64,000 bases of DNA from Pseudomonas sp. 10S4. GTDB lineage: Bacteria > Pseudomonadota > Gammaproteobacteria > Pseudomonadales > Pseudomonadaceae. The notes beneath the pieces were generated by a model that searched no databases, was not told where the DNA came from, and saw only the letters and a list, made by a program, of their open reading frames with translations. A program made the translations under genes and the position numbers. The DNA is taken from positions 3,658,001 to 3,722,000 of the forward strand of contig NZ_CP133774.1 in assembly GCF_034344865.1 (NCBI RefSeq). Direction: 5' to 3'. How positions within the stretch are numbered: the first letter of the stretch is position 1; each line of letters starts with the position of its first letter. Below are positions 26,944 to 36,208 of this stretch, piece after piece.

Positions 26944-29534
26944 ATGGCAGTTATTAACGGAACAAACGGCATGGATACGCTGACGGGTACTCGTGAGGAT
27001 GACGAAATCAATGGCTTGCGCGGCAATGATGTTTTGATGAGCAGCGCCGGCGCGGACAAGTTCGACGGCGGCGCGGGCTTCGATACGGTGGATTACTCCC
27101 TTTCCTCGGCCGCGATAAGCGTTGACCTTCGTAGTGGCGTGAGCAAACCAGGGATTGGTGGCGATGCCGAAGGCGATACGCTGAAAAGCATCGAGAAAGT
27201 CATCGGCAGCGAATTCGATGACACCTTTACCACTTCGCTGGCTGGCCGGACCTTTGAAGGCGGATGGGGCAACGACACGTACATCATCAATGCCGTGGGT
27301 AGCAAAATCATTGAACAGGACGGTTGGGCGGGCGGCTATGACGACCAGGTTCTTACCAGCCTGAGCCACTACAAGCTGGACGAAAACATCGAACGCCTGA
27401 GCTATACCGGGACCGGCAAGTTCACCGGTTACGGCAATGCCAGCGGGAATGTGATCACTGGCGGTGCCGGTAATGATGTGCTGCTGGGCGGCGGCGGTGC
27501 CGACCATCTGATCGGCGGCGCAGGTTGGGACACGGCGAGCTACACCGACAGCACTGAGGGCCTGACTTTCGATCTCAAGTACGGTTCCAACACTTCCGGC
27601 ATCGCGGTCGGCGATACCTATACCGATATCGAAGCGATCCGTGGCTCGAACCACGACGACGTGTTTATGAACGTAGGGGGCTTCAAGTCCCTGGACGGTG
27701 CCGATGGTTTTGACACGGTGGATTACTCGATGTCGGAACAGGGCATCACCCTCGATATCCGCAACGGCATGGGCAAGCCTGGCATTGGCGGCGATGCCGA
27801 GGCGTTACGCTGAAAAACATCGAGCACGTCGTTGGCACCATCTGGGATGACGTCTACGTTATCAACACTCGCGGTATCACGATCTCCGAGCTCAACATCC
27901 CTGTGGGCAACGACGAGATCCGCACCAGCCTGGCTTCCTACACCCTGGACGCCAACATCGAAGCGCTGACTTACACCGGGAAAGCCTCGTTCACCGGTTA
28001 CGGCAATGCTGGCAATAACACCATCACCGGTGGCGCCGGCAACGATGTGTTGATCGGTGGCGAGGGTGCGGACCATTTGATCGGTGGTGCCGGCCTGGAC
28101 ACTGCGAGCTATGCCGACAGCACTGAAGGTGTAACCGTTGACCTGATGACCGGCCAGCGGAGCACGGGCGTAGCGCTGGGCGATAGCTACTCCGGTATCG
28201 AGCTTATCCGTGGCTCGAACTACGATGACCATTTCTGGGCCAATGACCTGCCGATCGGTTTCGACGGCGGGGACGGCTTCGATACCGTGGACTATTCCTG
28301 GTCCAATGGTGCGGTGAACATCGACATCCGCGAAGGTGTCGGTAAGCCGGGCAGTGGTGCTGATGCTGAAGGCGACACGTTGACCAATGTGGAAAAAGTC
28401 ATCGGTACGTATGGCGCCGACACCTTCAGCAGCAGCGTCGGTGGCGTGACTTTCGAAGGCGGCCAGGGCGATGACGTTTTTAACGTCAGTGCCGAGGGTG
28501 TGACCATCATCGAGTTGGACAACGGTGGCAACGATGAGGTGCGTACCAGTCTGTCGGTGGTCACCCTGGACCCGTTCGTCGAGAAGCTGACGTACACCGG
28601 CACCGGTGATTTCATCGGTTATGGCAATGACACGTACAACACCATTACCGGCGGTGCCGGCAACGACTTGCTGTTCGGCGGCGATGGCGCGGATGTCTTC
28701 ATTGGTGGTGATGGCATCGATGTTGTGAGTTATGGCGACAGCAGCGTCGGCGTCACCATCAATCCGTTTGCGTGGGACAGTTCCGGGATCGCCATGGGGG
28801 ACCAATATCAGGGCATTGAAATCGTGCGGGGCAGTCATTTCAACGACACGCTCACAGGCAATATCGGCGACGACTACTTTGAGGGTGGTCTGGGGGATGA
28901 CGTGCTTTACGGTAGTTGGGGCGCCGATCACCTCTACGGCGGGTTGGGACCATCGAACGGGCGCACCACTGAGGTCGATACCGGCAGTGTTCCTCAAGCT
29001 GACCTGTTGTATGGCGGCGAGGGGGACGACGTTATTGTCACCGCCGTCGATGATCGGGGCAGCTTCGCCTATGGCGAAGGTGGCAATGACACCATCACGG
29101 TGGCCAGCGGTACGGCCGATGGCGGTGGAGGCGAAGATGTCTTGACGGGCACGGGCAGTAATTACGTGTTACTGGGCGGTGAGAGCAATGATCAGTTGTT
29201 CTTGAACGCCGGTGGTTTCGCCAACGGCGGAGAGGGCGACGACACCTATACCGTCAACACCAGCAATCTGGTAACGATCCGTGATGACGGCCAGGGTATT
29301 TTCACCAATGACACACTGATACTGAACAACGTCGCTTCCGCCGCCGACTTGAATCTCATGCGGGTTGGCGATGATCTTTATCTCTACAGTCGCTTTGATA
29401 AGCAGGCCGTGGTGCCCGACCACGGGGTGAAACTGCAGGATTGGTACGCAGGCGCCAACACCATCGAAAGTTTCAAGGCTGCCAATGGAGACATCCTGCC
29501 GGTTAGCGCGGATGCGTTCAGTATGTTTGGCTAA
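26944..29534 (+). CDS. RTX-type calcium-binding repeat protein (frameshifted)
   Basis: The repaired product has 863 residues and is built from three long modules, each containing GFDTVDYS, KPGIGGDAEG, an RTX nonapeptide block (GGAGNDVLIGGEGADHLIGG) and a GSNYDD motif. The first two GFDTVDYS motifs are exactly 630 bases apart; the next is 569 bases on. Further nonapeptides and a hydrophobic C-terminal end (ANGDILPVSADAFSMFG) fit a type I secretion substrate. The frame breaks near 27800-27803: GAGGCG should be GAGGGCG. The ATG at 26944 has AAGGAAGAAG upstream. It has no enzymatic domain I can see, and no secretion ABC genes lie nearby. A surface or filament-associated role is only suggested by position. 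Confidence 0.75.
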
Positions 29535-29591
29535 CATCCTCGGCCATTCACCTTCAATGCTTCGTGCTGTTGTAGGTATTTGAGCCGTTAC

Positions 29592-29632
29592 AAGGGGGAA
29601 TCCGGTCGTGACTGATCCGGGTTCCCCTTTTT
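29592..29632 (+). terminator. Rho-independent terminator after the RTX-like gene
   Basis: AGGGGGAATCCGG pairs with CCGGGTTCCCC across an 11-base loop, followed by TTTTT. It lies 58 bases after the stop codon. Confidence 0.85.
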
Positions 29633-29708
29633 CGTTTTGGCCTGAGTGCCAGGCTGTTTCTTGTCATGGGTTTGCCTTGTACCTGCGCAGTCCTTGGACT
29701 CGTGGAGC

Positions 29709-29724
29709 TGGCGCGTTTCCTGCA
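29709..29724 (+). promoter_or_regulatory. Sigma-54 promoter of the rfbF glycan operon
   Basis: TGGCGCG-TTTC-CTGCA has exact GG-N10-GC spacing and differs from the RpoN consensus (TGGCACG-N4-TTGCA) at two positions. It lies about 140 bases upstream of rfbF, leaving a long 5' leader. Confidence 0.6.
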
Positions 29725-29866
29725 AGTCCCCCTTCATATCGCCATAAAACGAGCACTTGCAGCGTAGCGGGCAGTGCACACAGCGGCGTAGAGCGTTTTA
29801 TCCAGAAGGCCTGCAAAAGCTTGATACAGCTTGGCTGAGCCCTGTGACGAACAAGAGGGGAAGAGG

Positions 29867-30640
29867 ATGAAGGCAGTTATTTTGGCGGGTGGCCTGGGCA
29901 CGCGCATCAGTGAAGAGTCGCACCTCAAGCCCAAGCCGATGATCGAGATCGGCGGCAAGCCAATTCTCTGGCACATCATGAAGCAGTACTCCGCGCACGG
30001 AATTCATGATTTCGTGATCTGCCTGGGCTACAAGGGCTATGCGATCAAGGACTTCTTCGCCAACTACTTCCTGCACACCTCCGACGTCACCTTCGACATG
30101 TGCAACAACCGCATGGACGTTCACCAGAACTACAGCGAGCCGTGGCGCGTCACGTTGATCGACACCGGCGAAGACACCATGACCGGTGGCCGCTTGCGCC
30201 GCGCCGCGCGTTATCTGGAGGGCGAACAGGCTTTCTGCTTCACCTACGGTGATGGCGTTTCAGACCTCAACATCGGCGCGCTGGTGGACTTTCACCTGGC
30301 CCACGGCAAGCTCGCTACCGTGACTGCGGTGCAACCACCGGGACGCTACGGCGCCCTGGAGCGCGACGGTGACAGCGTCAAAGGCTTCGTTGAGAAACCG
30401 CGCGGTGATGGCGGCTGGATCAATGGCGGCTTCTTCGTGCTGTCGCCCAAAGTGCTGCCCTACATTGCCGACGATCAAACTTCCTGGGAGTCCGAGCCCT
30501 TGGCGGCGCTGGCCAGCGAAGAGCAATTGCAGGCCTATCAGCACGACGGCTTCTGGCATCCGATGGACACCCTGCGTGACAAGAATCACCTCGAAGCACT
30601 GTGGCTGAGCGGGGAGGCCCCATGGAAACAATGGGACTGA
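29867..30640 (+). CDS. rfbF: Glucose-1-phosphate cytidylyltransferase
   Basis: The 257-residue enzyme makes CDP-glucose from CTP and glucose-1-phosphate. The nucleotidyltransferase signature [13 protein letters not shown] is at the N-terminus, followed by [16 protein letters not shown], the [11 protein letters not shown] catalytic loop and [16 protein letters not shown]. These are diagnostic for RfbF rather than for UDP- or dTDP-forming enzymes. ATG 29867 has GAGGGGAAGAGG upstream. It begins a tightly packed operon behind a sigma-54 promoter, and its 3' end overlaps rfbG. Confidence 0.93.
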   Translation: MKAVILAGGLGTRISEESHLKPKPMIEIGGKPILWHIMKQYSAHGIHDFVICLGYKGYAIKDFFANYFLHTSDVTFDMCNNRMDVHQNYSEPWRVTLIDTGEDTMTGGRLRRAARYLEGEQAFCFTYGDGVSDLNIGALVDFHLAHGKLATVTAVQPPGRYGALERDGDSVKGFVEKPRGDGGWINGGFFVLSPKVLPYIADDQTSWESEPLAALASEEQLQAYQHDGFWHPMDTLRDKNHLEALWLSGEAPWKQWD

Positions 30641-31704
30641 GTCCGGAATTCTGGCGCGGCAAGCGGGTTCTGGTCACCGGGCACACCGGTTTCAAGGGCA
30701 GTTGGCTGACGTTGTGGCTGCAAAGCCTGGGCGCTGAAGTCAGCGGGTTCGCGCTTGATCCGTCCACCGAGCCGAGCCTGTTTGAACTGGCGCGGGTGCA
30801 CGAAGGCATCAACGATCAGCGCGGCGACCTGCGTGACCTGGGCGCCTTGCTTGAAGTCATCGCCGACACCGAGCCGGAGATCGTCCTCCACCTGGCGGCG
30901 CAACCGCTGGTGCGTGAAGGTTATCGCGATCCGCTGGGCACCTACTCCAGCAACGTCATGGGCACCCTGAATCTGCTGGAAGCGATCCGTCAGGTTGGCT
31001 GCGTCCGTGCCTGTGTGCTGGTGACCACCGACAAGGTCTACGCCAACAAGGAATGGCTGTGGCCGTACCGCGAAGACGAAGCCTTAGGTGGCCACGACCC
31101 TTACAGCAGCAGCAAGGCCTGCTGCGAATTGCTGGCGCAGTCTTACGCCGCCTCATTCTTCCCGGCCGCCAAGCATGACGAACATGGCCTGGCCTTGGCC
31201 ACGGCCCGCGCCGGCAACGTGCTGGGCGGTGGCGACTTTGCTCCGGAACGTCTGATCCCGGACGTGCTCAAGGCCTGGTCGGCAGACGAACCGGTGACCC
31301 TGCGTTACCCGCAAGCCGTGCGACCGTGGCAGCACGCGCTGGAGCCGTTGGCCGGCTATCTGCAACTGGCTGCAGGCCTCTACGAACAAGGCCCGGAATA
31401 CGCCGGGGCATGGAACTTCGGCCCAAGCGAAGCCGACATGTGCAGCGTCGGTGAAGTGGTCGAACTGCTCGCCAGCCGCTGGCCGCAAGCCCGTGGTTTG
31501 CGCATCGAGCCGAGCGATTTGCATGAGGCCGGTCTGTTGCGTCTGGACAGCAGTCGCGCCCGTCAACTGCTCGGCTGGAAAGCGCGCTGGTCGTTGCAGC
31601 AATGCCTGACCCAGACCCTCGACTGGCACTTGGCGTGGCAAAACGGCGCCGATATGCGCGCCGTCACCCTCGGTCAATTGAACCTGTACCGAGGCGCGCT
31701 GTGA
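30622..31704 (+). CDS. rfbG: CDP-glucose 4,6-dehydratase
   Basis: The 360-residue extended SDR converts CDP-glucose to CDP-4-keto-6-deoxyglucose. The NAD-binding motif is [19 protein letters not shown] follows, and the catalytic Tyr and Lys are in [14 protein letters not shown] 30622 follows GGGGAGG; it overlaps rfbF by 19 bases. The product feeds the epimerase, C-methyltransferase and reductase encoded next. No rfbH (3-deoxygenase) follows, so the route is not the classical dideoxyhexose pathway. Confidence 0.93.
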   Translation: METMGLSPEFWRGKRVLVTGHTGFKGSWLTLWLQSLGAEVSGFALDPSTEPSLFELARVHEGINDQRGDLRDLGALLEVIADTEPEIVLHLAAQPLVREGYRDPLGTYSSNVMGTLNLLEAIRQVGCVRACVLVTTDKVYANKEWLWPYREDEALGGHDPYSSSKACCELLAQSYAASFFPAAKHDEHGLALATARAGNVLGGGDFAPERLIPDVLKAWSADEPVTLRYPQAVRPWQHALEPLAGYLQLAAGLYEQGPEYAGAWNFGPSEADMCSVGEVVELLASRWPQARGLRIEPSDLHEAGLLRLDSSRARQLLGWKARWSLQQCLTQTLDWHLAWQNGADMRAVTLGQLNLYRGAL

Positions 31705-32261
31705 GCGAGTTTTTAGTAGCAGCGTTGCCGCTGAACGGCTTGTTCAGCGTGCAGCACAAACGCTTCGAAGACGATCGCGGGCACTTCGCCCGGCTGTTCT
31801 GCGAAGGCAGCCTGAGCGCGTTCGGCCAGGCGTTTCATATTCGCCAGATCAACCATTCCTGCACCCGTGCACGCGGCAGTGTGCGCGGTTTGCATTATCA
31901 AAACGCCGATGCGCCGGAAGCCAAGTTGATCACTTGCCTGCGCGGTGAAGTCTGGGATGTAGCGGTGGATTTGCGCCCCGACTCCGAGACGTTCCTGCAC
32001 TGGCACGCCGAACACCTGCGGGCCGGCGACGGGCGCAGCTTGCTGATCCCGGCCGGGTTCGCCCACGGTTTCCAGACCCTCACCGATGACGCCGAGTTGC
32101 TCTACCTGCACAGCGCCGATTACGCGCCTGCGCATGAAGGTGGTTTGTCGGTGAACGATCCACGGCTGGCGATTGCCTGGCCGTTGCCTGTCAATAATCT
32201 GTCAGCCCGGGACGCCAGCCATCCCTTGCTCGACGAACACTTCGCTGGAGTGCGTCTATGA
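31701..32261 (+). CDS. RmlC-type 4-keto-6-deoxysugar 3,5-epimerase
   Basis: The 186-residue cupin enzyme of the dTDP-4-dehydrorhamnose 3,5-epimerase family retains the catalytic histidine in RGLHYQ, the RGEVWDVAVDLR strand, IPAGFAHGF and the acidic NDP motif. Start GTG 31701 overlaps the rfbG stop (GTGA). In this operon its substrate should be the CDP-linked 4-keto sugar, an inference from rfbF/rfbG. It may epimerise only one carbon, and the sequence does not settle that. Confidence 0.87.
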   Translation: MSEFLVAALPLNGLFSVQHKRFEDDRGHFARLFCEGSLSAFGQAFHIRQINHSCTRARGSVRGLHYQNADAPEAKLITCLRGEVWDVAVDLRPDSETFLHWHAEHLRAGDGRSLLIPAGFAHGFQTLTDDAELLYLHSADYAPAHEGGLSVNDPRLAIAWPLPVNNLSARDASHPLLDEHFAGVRL

Positions 32262-33484
32262 ACTGCCGTGGTTGCGCTACGCCGCTGGCCTTGCCGCTGA
32301 TCGACCTTGGCACCTCGCCACCGTCCAACGCTTACGTGCGCGCTGATCAGCTGGAACAAGCCGAGCAGTGGGTGCCGTTGAAAGTGGCGGTGTGTCAGCA
32401 GTGCTGGCTGGTGCAGACCGAGGACTACACCAGCGCCGACAGCCTGTTCGACGCCGAGTACGCCTACTTCAGTTCGTTCTCCAGCACCTGGCTGGCCCAT
32501 GCCGAGCGCTATGTGGCCGAGATGGTCGAGCGCTTCGGCCTGACAGCCGACAGCCGTGTGGTGGAAATCGCCGCCAATGACGGTTACCTGTTGCAGTACG
32601 TCGCCGGGCGCGGCATTCCTTGCCTGGGCGTCGAGCCAACCCGCAGCACCGCGCAAGCGGCCCGGGAAAAAGGCCTGGATATTCGTGAACTGTTCTTCGG
32701 TCGTGAGACTGCGTTGCAACTGGTCAGTGAAGGCTGGTCCGCCGACCTGATGGCCGCCAACAATGTGCTGGCCCACGTCCCGGACATCAATGATTTCCTC
32801 GGCGGTTTTGCGACGCTGCTCAAACCGACCGGCGTGGCGACCTTCGAGTTTCCGCAACTGCTGACGCTGATGGCTGGCCAGCAGTTCGACACGCTGTATC
32901 ACGAGCACTATTCCTACCTGTCCCTGACCGCCGTGCAAACCTTGTGCGAGCGCAATGGCCTGGAAGTGTTCGATGTCAGTCAGCTGTCGACCCACGGAGG
33001 TTCGCTGCGGGTGTTCGTTCAGCGTGCCGATGGCGAGCGTCGCGACATACAGCCAGCCGTTCAGCAACAGTTGCAAGCCGAACTGACCGCAGGCGTGAAA
33101 ACCCCCGAGTACTACGCGACCCTGGCGTCGGCCGCCGAACGCATCAAGCACGAACTGCTGCGCTTCCTGTTGCAGGCCAAGGCCGACGGCAAACGCGTGG
33201 TCGGTTACGGCGCCGCCGCCAAGGGCAACACCTTGCTCAACTACGCCGGGGTCAAGCCAGACCTGTTGGCCTGGGTCGCCGATGCCAACCCACACAAGCA
33301 GGGCAAGTATTTGCCGGGCAGCCGCATTCCGATTGTCTCGCCGGCGCAGATCGACCTCGAAAAGCCGGATTACGTGCTGGTCCTGCCGTGGAACCTGTTG
33401 CACGAAGTCAGTCAGCAACTGGCTCAGGTTCGCGAGTGGGATGGCCGCTTCGTGATCGCCGTGCCCGAGTTGACCGTCCTGTGA
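32258..33484 (+). CDS. NDP-sugar C-methyltransferase (TylC3 type)
   Basis: The 408-residue SAM-dependent enzyme has three parts: an N-terminal zinc-binding region with two CxxC pairs (CRGC, CQQC), a central methyltransferase core (VVEIAANDGYLLQYV) and a C-terminal domain (VVGYGAAAKGNTLLNYAGV). This architecture is that of enzymes methylating C3 of 4-keto-deoxysugars, as in mycarose biosynthesis. It overlaps the epimerase by four bases (ATGA). It predicts a branched-chain 6-deoxy sugar. Confidence 0.88.
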   Translation: MNCRGCATPLALPLIDLGTSPPSNAYVRADQLEQAEQWVPLKVAVCQQCWLVQTEDYTSADSLFDAEYAYFSSFSSTWLAHAERYVAEMVERFGLTADSRVVEIAANDGYLLQYVAGRGIPCLGVEPTRSTAQAAREKGLDIRELFFGRETALQLVSEGWSADLMAANNVLAHVPDINDFLGGFATLLKPTGVATFEFPQLLTLMAGQQFDTLYHEHYSYLSLTAVQTLCERNGLEVFDVSQLSTHGGSLRVFVQRADGERRDIQPAVQQQLQAELTAGVKTPEYYATLASAAERIKHELLRFLLQAKADGKRVVGYGAAAKGNTLLNYAGVKPDLLAWVADANPHKQGKYLPGSRIPIVSPAQIDLEKPDYVLVLPWNLLHEVSQQLAQVREWDGRFVIAVPELTVL

Positions 33485-34338
33485 AGGTGCTGGTCACCGG
33501 CGCTACCGGGTTCGTCGGCCGGCATCTGGTCGCCGCGTTGCTCGCCCGTGGCTGCGAAGTCCGCGCCGTGGCGCGCAATGCCGAGACCGCTGCGACGTTG
33601 CCGTGGATCAATGACGTGGAGTTCATCGCGGCGGATATTCACGCCGCTGACCTGGACGTCGCAGTGCTGATCGAGGGCGTCGATGCCCTGGCGCATCTGG
33701 CGTGGCCCGGTTTGCCGAACTATCAGGCGCTGTTCCATTTCGAGCACAACCTGATGGCCGACTACCGGTTCATCAAGGGTGCGGTCGAGGCTGGCGTGTC
33801 GCAGGTGCTGGTCACCGGCACATGCTTCGAATATGGCATGCAAAGCGGTCCGCTCACTGAGCAGACGTCGCCGCAGCCGAGCAATCCATACGGGTTGGCG
33901 AAAAATACCCTGCGACTGTTCCTGGAAAATTTGCAGCGGCTTCAGCCGTTCACTCTGCAATGGGCGCGGCTGTTTTACTTGCATGGCGAGGGCCAGAACC
34001 CCAACAGTTTGCTGGCGGCGCTGGACCGGGCGATCGATGCCGGGGCCGACACGTTCAACATGTCGGCCGGCGAGCAGCTGCGCGATTACCTGGCCATCGA
34101 CACCGCCGCCGGGTACTTGGCGGCGATCCTGCAACAGCGGGATTTCGATGGGCTGGTCAATTGTTCCAGCGGCCAGCCGATATCGGTCAGGACGCTGGTG
34201 GAACAGCGATTGCGCGAACGCGGCGCTTCCATCGGTTTGAACCTTGGCCACTACCCATATCCGACCCACGAACCGATGGCGTTCTGGGGCGTGGCGGACC
34301 GTTTGCAACAGCTGCTGGGAGGCAATCATGAAGCATGA
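33481..34338 (+). CDS. NAD(P)-dependent sugar 4-ketoreductase/epimerase (SDR)
   Basis: The 285-residue extended SDR starts at GTG 33481 (VKVLVTGATGFVGRHLVAAL, the Rossmann motif) and overlaps the methyltransferase stop by four bases. The catalytic tyrosine and lysine are in NPYGLAKN, with TCFEYG before it. It probably reduces the 4-keto group of the C-methylated sugar, completing the CDP-deoxyhexose. Epimerase activity is an alternative. The upstream open extension to 32944 is a shadow of the previous gene. Confidence 0.85.
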   Translation: MKVLVTGATGFVGRHLVAALLARGCEVRAVARNAETAATLPWINDVEFIAADIHAADLDVAVLIEGVDALAHLAWPGLPNYQALFHFEHNLMADYRFIKGAVEAGVSQVLVTGTCFEYGMQSGPLTEQTSPQPSNPYGLAKNTLRLFLENLQRLQPFTLQWARLFYLHGEGQNPNSLLAALDRAIDAGADTFNMSAGEQLRDYLAIDTAAGYLAAILQQRDFDGLVNCSSGQPISVRTLVEQRLRERGASIGLNLGHYPYPTHEPMAFWGVADRLQQLLGGNHEA

Positions 34339-35398
34339 GTTGTATCGGGTCGCTGACCTGCCGGTGCTGCAAAACCGCACCTTCGCCGACCCGGAATCGG
34401 CGCGGGCCTCCGCCAGTGCCGACATGGTGCTGGTGCAGGATGAGCAGAGCGGGTTGATCTTCAACCAGGCCTTCGATGCCGACAAGCTCAGCTACACCGC
34501 CGATTACCAGAACGAGCAGGCCCATTCCGGTCAGTTCCAGCAGCACCTGAGCGATGTGGAAGGGATCATTGCCCGCCACTTCAAGGGCCAGGAGCTGATC
34601 GAAGTCGGCTGTGGCAAAGGTTACTTCCTGGAACTTCTGAAAGGTCTGGGCTATGCCATCACCGGCATCGACCCGGCCTACGAAGGCAGCAATGCCGATG
34701 TGATCAAGGCCCCGTTCACTCGCGGCCTGGGCCTGGCGGCGGACGCCATCGTGCTGCGCCATGTGCTGGAGCATATTCAGGACCCGGTGAGCTTTCTCAC
34801 CGAAATGGCCAACGCCAATCAGGGCGGGCAGATCTACATCGAAGTGCCGTGCTTCGACTGGATTCTGGAACACCGCGCCTGGTTCGACCTGTTCTACGAG
34901 CACGTCAATTATTTCCGCCTCGATGACCTGCGCCGGATGTTCGGCACCGTGCATGAGGCCGGTCACCTGTTCGGTGGCCAATACCTGTACATCGTCGCCG
35001 ACCTGTCGACCTTGCGCCTGAGCCCGGAACAACCGGTACCACGCCTGGAACTGCCACAGAACTTCACCAGCAGCCTTGAACGTGCGGTGCAGATTATTCA
35101 GGCGAATCCAGAGCAGGGCTCGGCGATCTGGGGCGCGTCGTCCAAAGGCGTGATCTATTCGCTGTTCCTGCAACGCGCCGGGGTAGCGGTGGATCGCGTG
35201 GTAGACATCAACCCGGCCAAGCAGGGGCGTTATCTGCCTCTGAGTGGCGTGCGGGTGTCCTCGCCGCAAGAGGCCATGGATGCGTTGCCCGAAGGCGCCA
35301 ACCTGTTTGTGATGAACTCCAATTACCTCGAAGAAATCAAGCGGATGACCGGTGGACGCTACGTCTATCACGCCGTCGACAGCGCTTCGTTCCAGTGA
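34328..35398 (+). CDS. SAM-dependent methyltransferase (class I, two-domain)
   Basis: The 356-residue protein has motif I at LIEVGCGKGYFLELL, a DAIVLRHVLEHIQDPV motif typical of Methyltransf_23 proteins, and a C-terminal domain (IWGASSKGVIYSLFLQRAGV) related to that of TylC3-type enzymes. It lacks the N-terminal zinc-binding cysteines of the preceding methyltransferase. It overlaps the reductase gene by 11 bases. It could add an O- or N-methyl to the operon's sugar; the acceptor is not identifiable. Confidence 0.82.
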   Translation: MKHELYRVADLPVLQNRTFADPESARASASADMVLVQDEQSGLIFNQAFDADKLSYTADYQNEQAHSGQFQQHLSDVEGIIARHFKGQELIEVGCGKGYFLELLKGLGYAITGIDPAYEGSNADVIKAPFTRGLGLAADAIVLRHVLEHIQDPVSFLTEMANANQGGQIYIEVPCFDWILEHRAWFDLFYEHVNYFRLDDLRRMFGTVHEAGHLFGGQYLYIVADLSTLRLSPEQPVPRLELPQNFTSSLERAVQIIQANPEQGSAIWGASSKGVIYSLFLQRAGVAVDRVVDINPAKQGRYLPLSGVRVSSPQEAMDALPEGANLFVMNSNYLEEIKRMTGGRYVYHAVDSASFQ

Positions 35399-35415
35399 CT
35401 ATTGAGACTTTTAAC

Positions 35416-36153
35416 ATGACCGACAACACCATCAATAAAGCCTTCGAAGCCGAGTGCCAGACAGAAATCGCGCGTCAGGGCGATGACCAGAAACTGACCG
35501 GTCTGGCCCGGGATTTCTTCAACGAATCGGCCAAGCACAAGTACAGCTACCACTTCTCGTGGATGGGCCGCCCGATCATCCAGTTGCCGCAAGACATGAT
35601 GGCGATGCAAGAGATCATCTGGCAGGTCAAGCCAGACCTGGTGATCGAATGCGGCATCGCCCACGGCGGCTCGATCATCTACTACGCGTCCCTGCTGGAA
35701 CTGCAAGGCCACGGCGAAGTACTGGGCATCGACCTGGACATCCGCCCGCACAACCGCGAAGCCATCGAAAGCCACCCGATGAGCAAGCGCATCAAGATGA
35801 TCGAAGGTTCGAGCATCGATCCGGCGATCGCCTCTCAGGTTCGTGCTGCGGCCGAAGGCAAGAAAGTCATTCTGGTGCTCGATTCCAACCACACCCACGA
35901 TCACGTACTGGAAGAACTGCGCCTCTACGCACCACTGGTGTCGGTCGACAGCTACTGCGTGGTGATGGACACCGTGGTTGAAGACATGCCGGCCGACTTC
36001 TTCCCGGACCGTCCATGGGGCCCAGGCGACAACCCGAAAACCGCCGTGTGGAAGTACCTGGAAGAGAACCAGAACTTCGAAATCGACCAGCAGATGCAAA
36101 ACAAACTGCTGCTCACCGTTGCACCGGACGGCTACCTGCGTCGCGTTCGTTAA
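35416..36153 (+). CDS. CmcI/rhamnosyl O-methyltransferase family protein
   Basis: The 245-residue protein belongs to the CmcI family (named after cephamycin biosynthesis), which includes sugar O-methyltransferases of surface glycolipids. The SAM-binding block is PDLVIECGIAHGGSIIYYAS, followed by GIDLDIRPHN and ILVLDSNHTHDHVLEEL. It lies at the end of the deoxysugar genes and before a glycosyltransferase. A GTG at 35395 overlapping the previous stop is an alternative start. It presumably O-methylates the glycan. Confidence 0.85.
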   Translation: MTDNTINKAFEAECQTEIARQGDDQKLTGLARDFFNESAKHKYSYHFSWMGRPIIQLPQDMMAMQEIIWQVKPDLVIECGIAHGGSIIYYASLLELQGHGEVLGIDLDIRPHNREAIESHPMSKRIKMIEGSSIDPAIASQVRAAAEGKKVILVLDSNHTHDHVLEELRLYAPLVSVDSYCVVMDTVVEDMPADFFPDRPWGPGDNPKTAVWKYLEENQNFEIDQQMQNKLLLTVAPDGYLRRVR

Positions 36154-36208
36154 TTCGGCACCATCATTAAGCGTTAATCAGGCGTTTCGCCGGTTGTGGG
36201 GAGAAGTT

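Noticed and set aside
32944..33480. N-terminal extension of the SDR frame
   Set aside because: It is an out-of-frame reading of the C-methyltransferase 3' half; the Rossmann motif begins at the GTG at 33481.
35978..36208. N-terminal extension of the Fgt2-like frame
   Set aside because: It overlaps the CmcI-family gene in another frame. The ATG at 36209 has an excellent ribosome site, and the extension is not glycosyltransferase-like.
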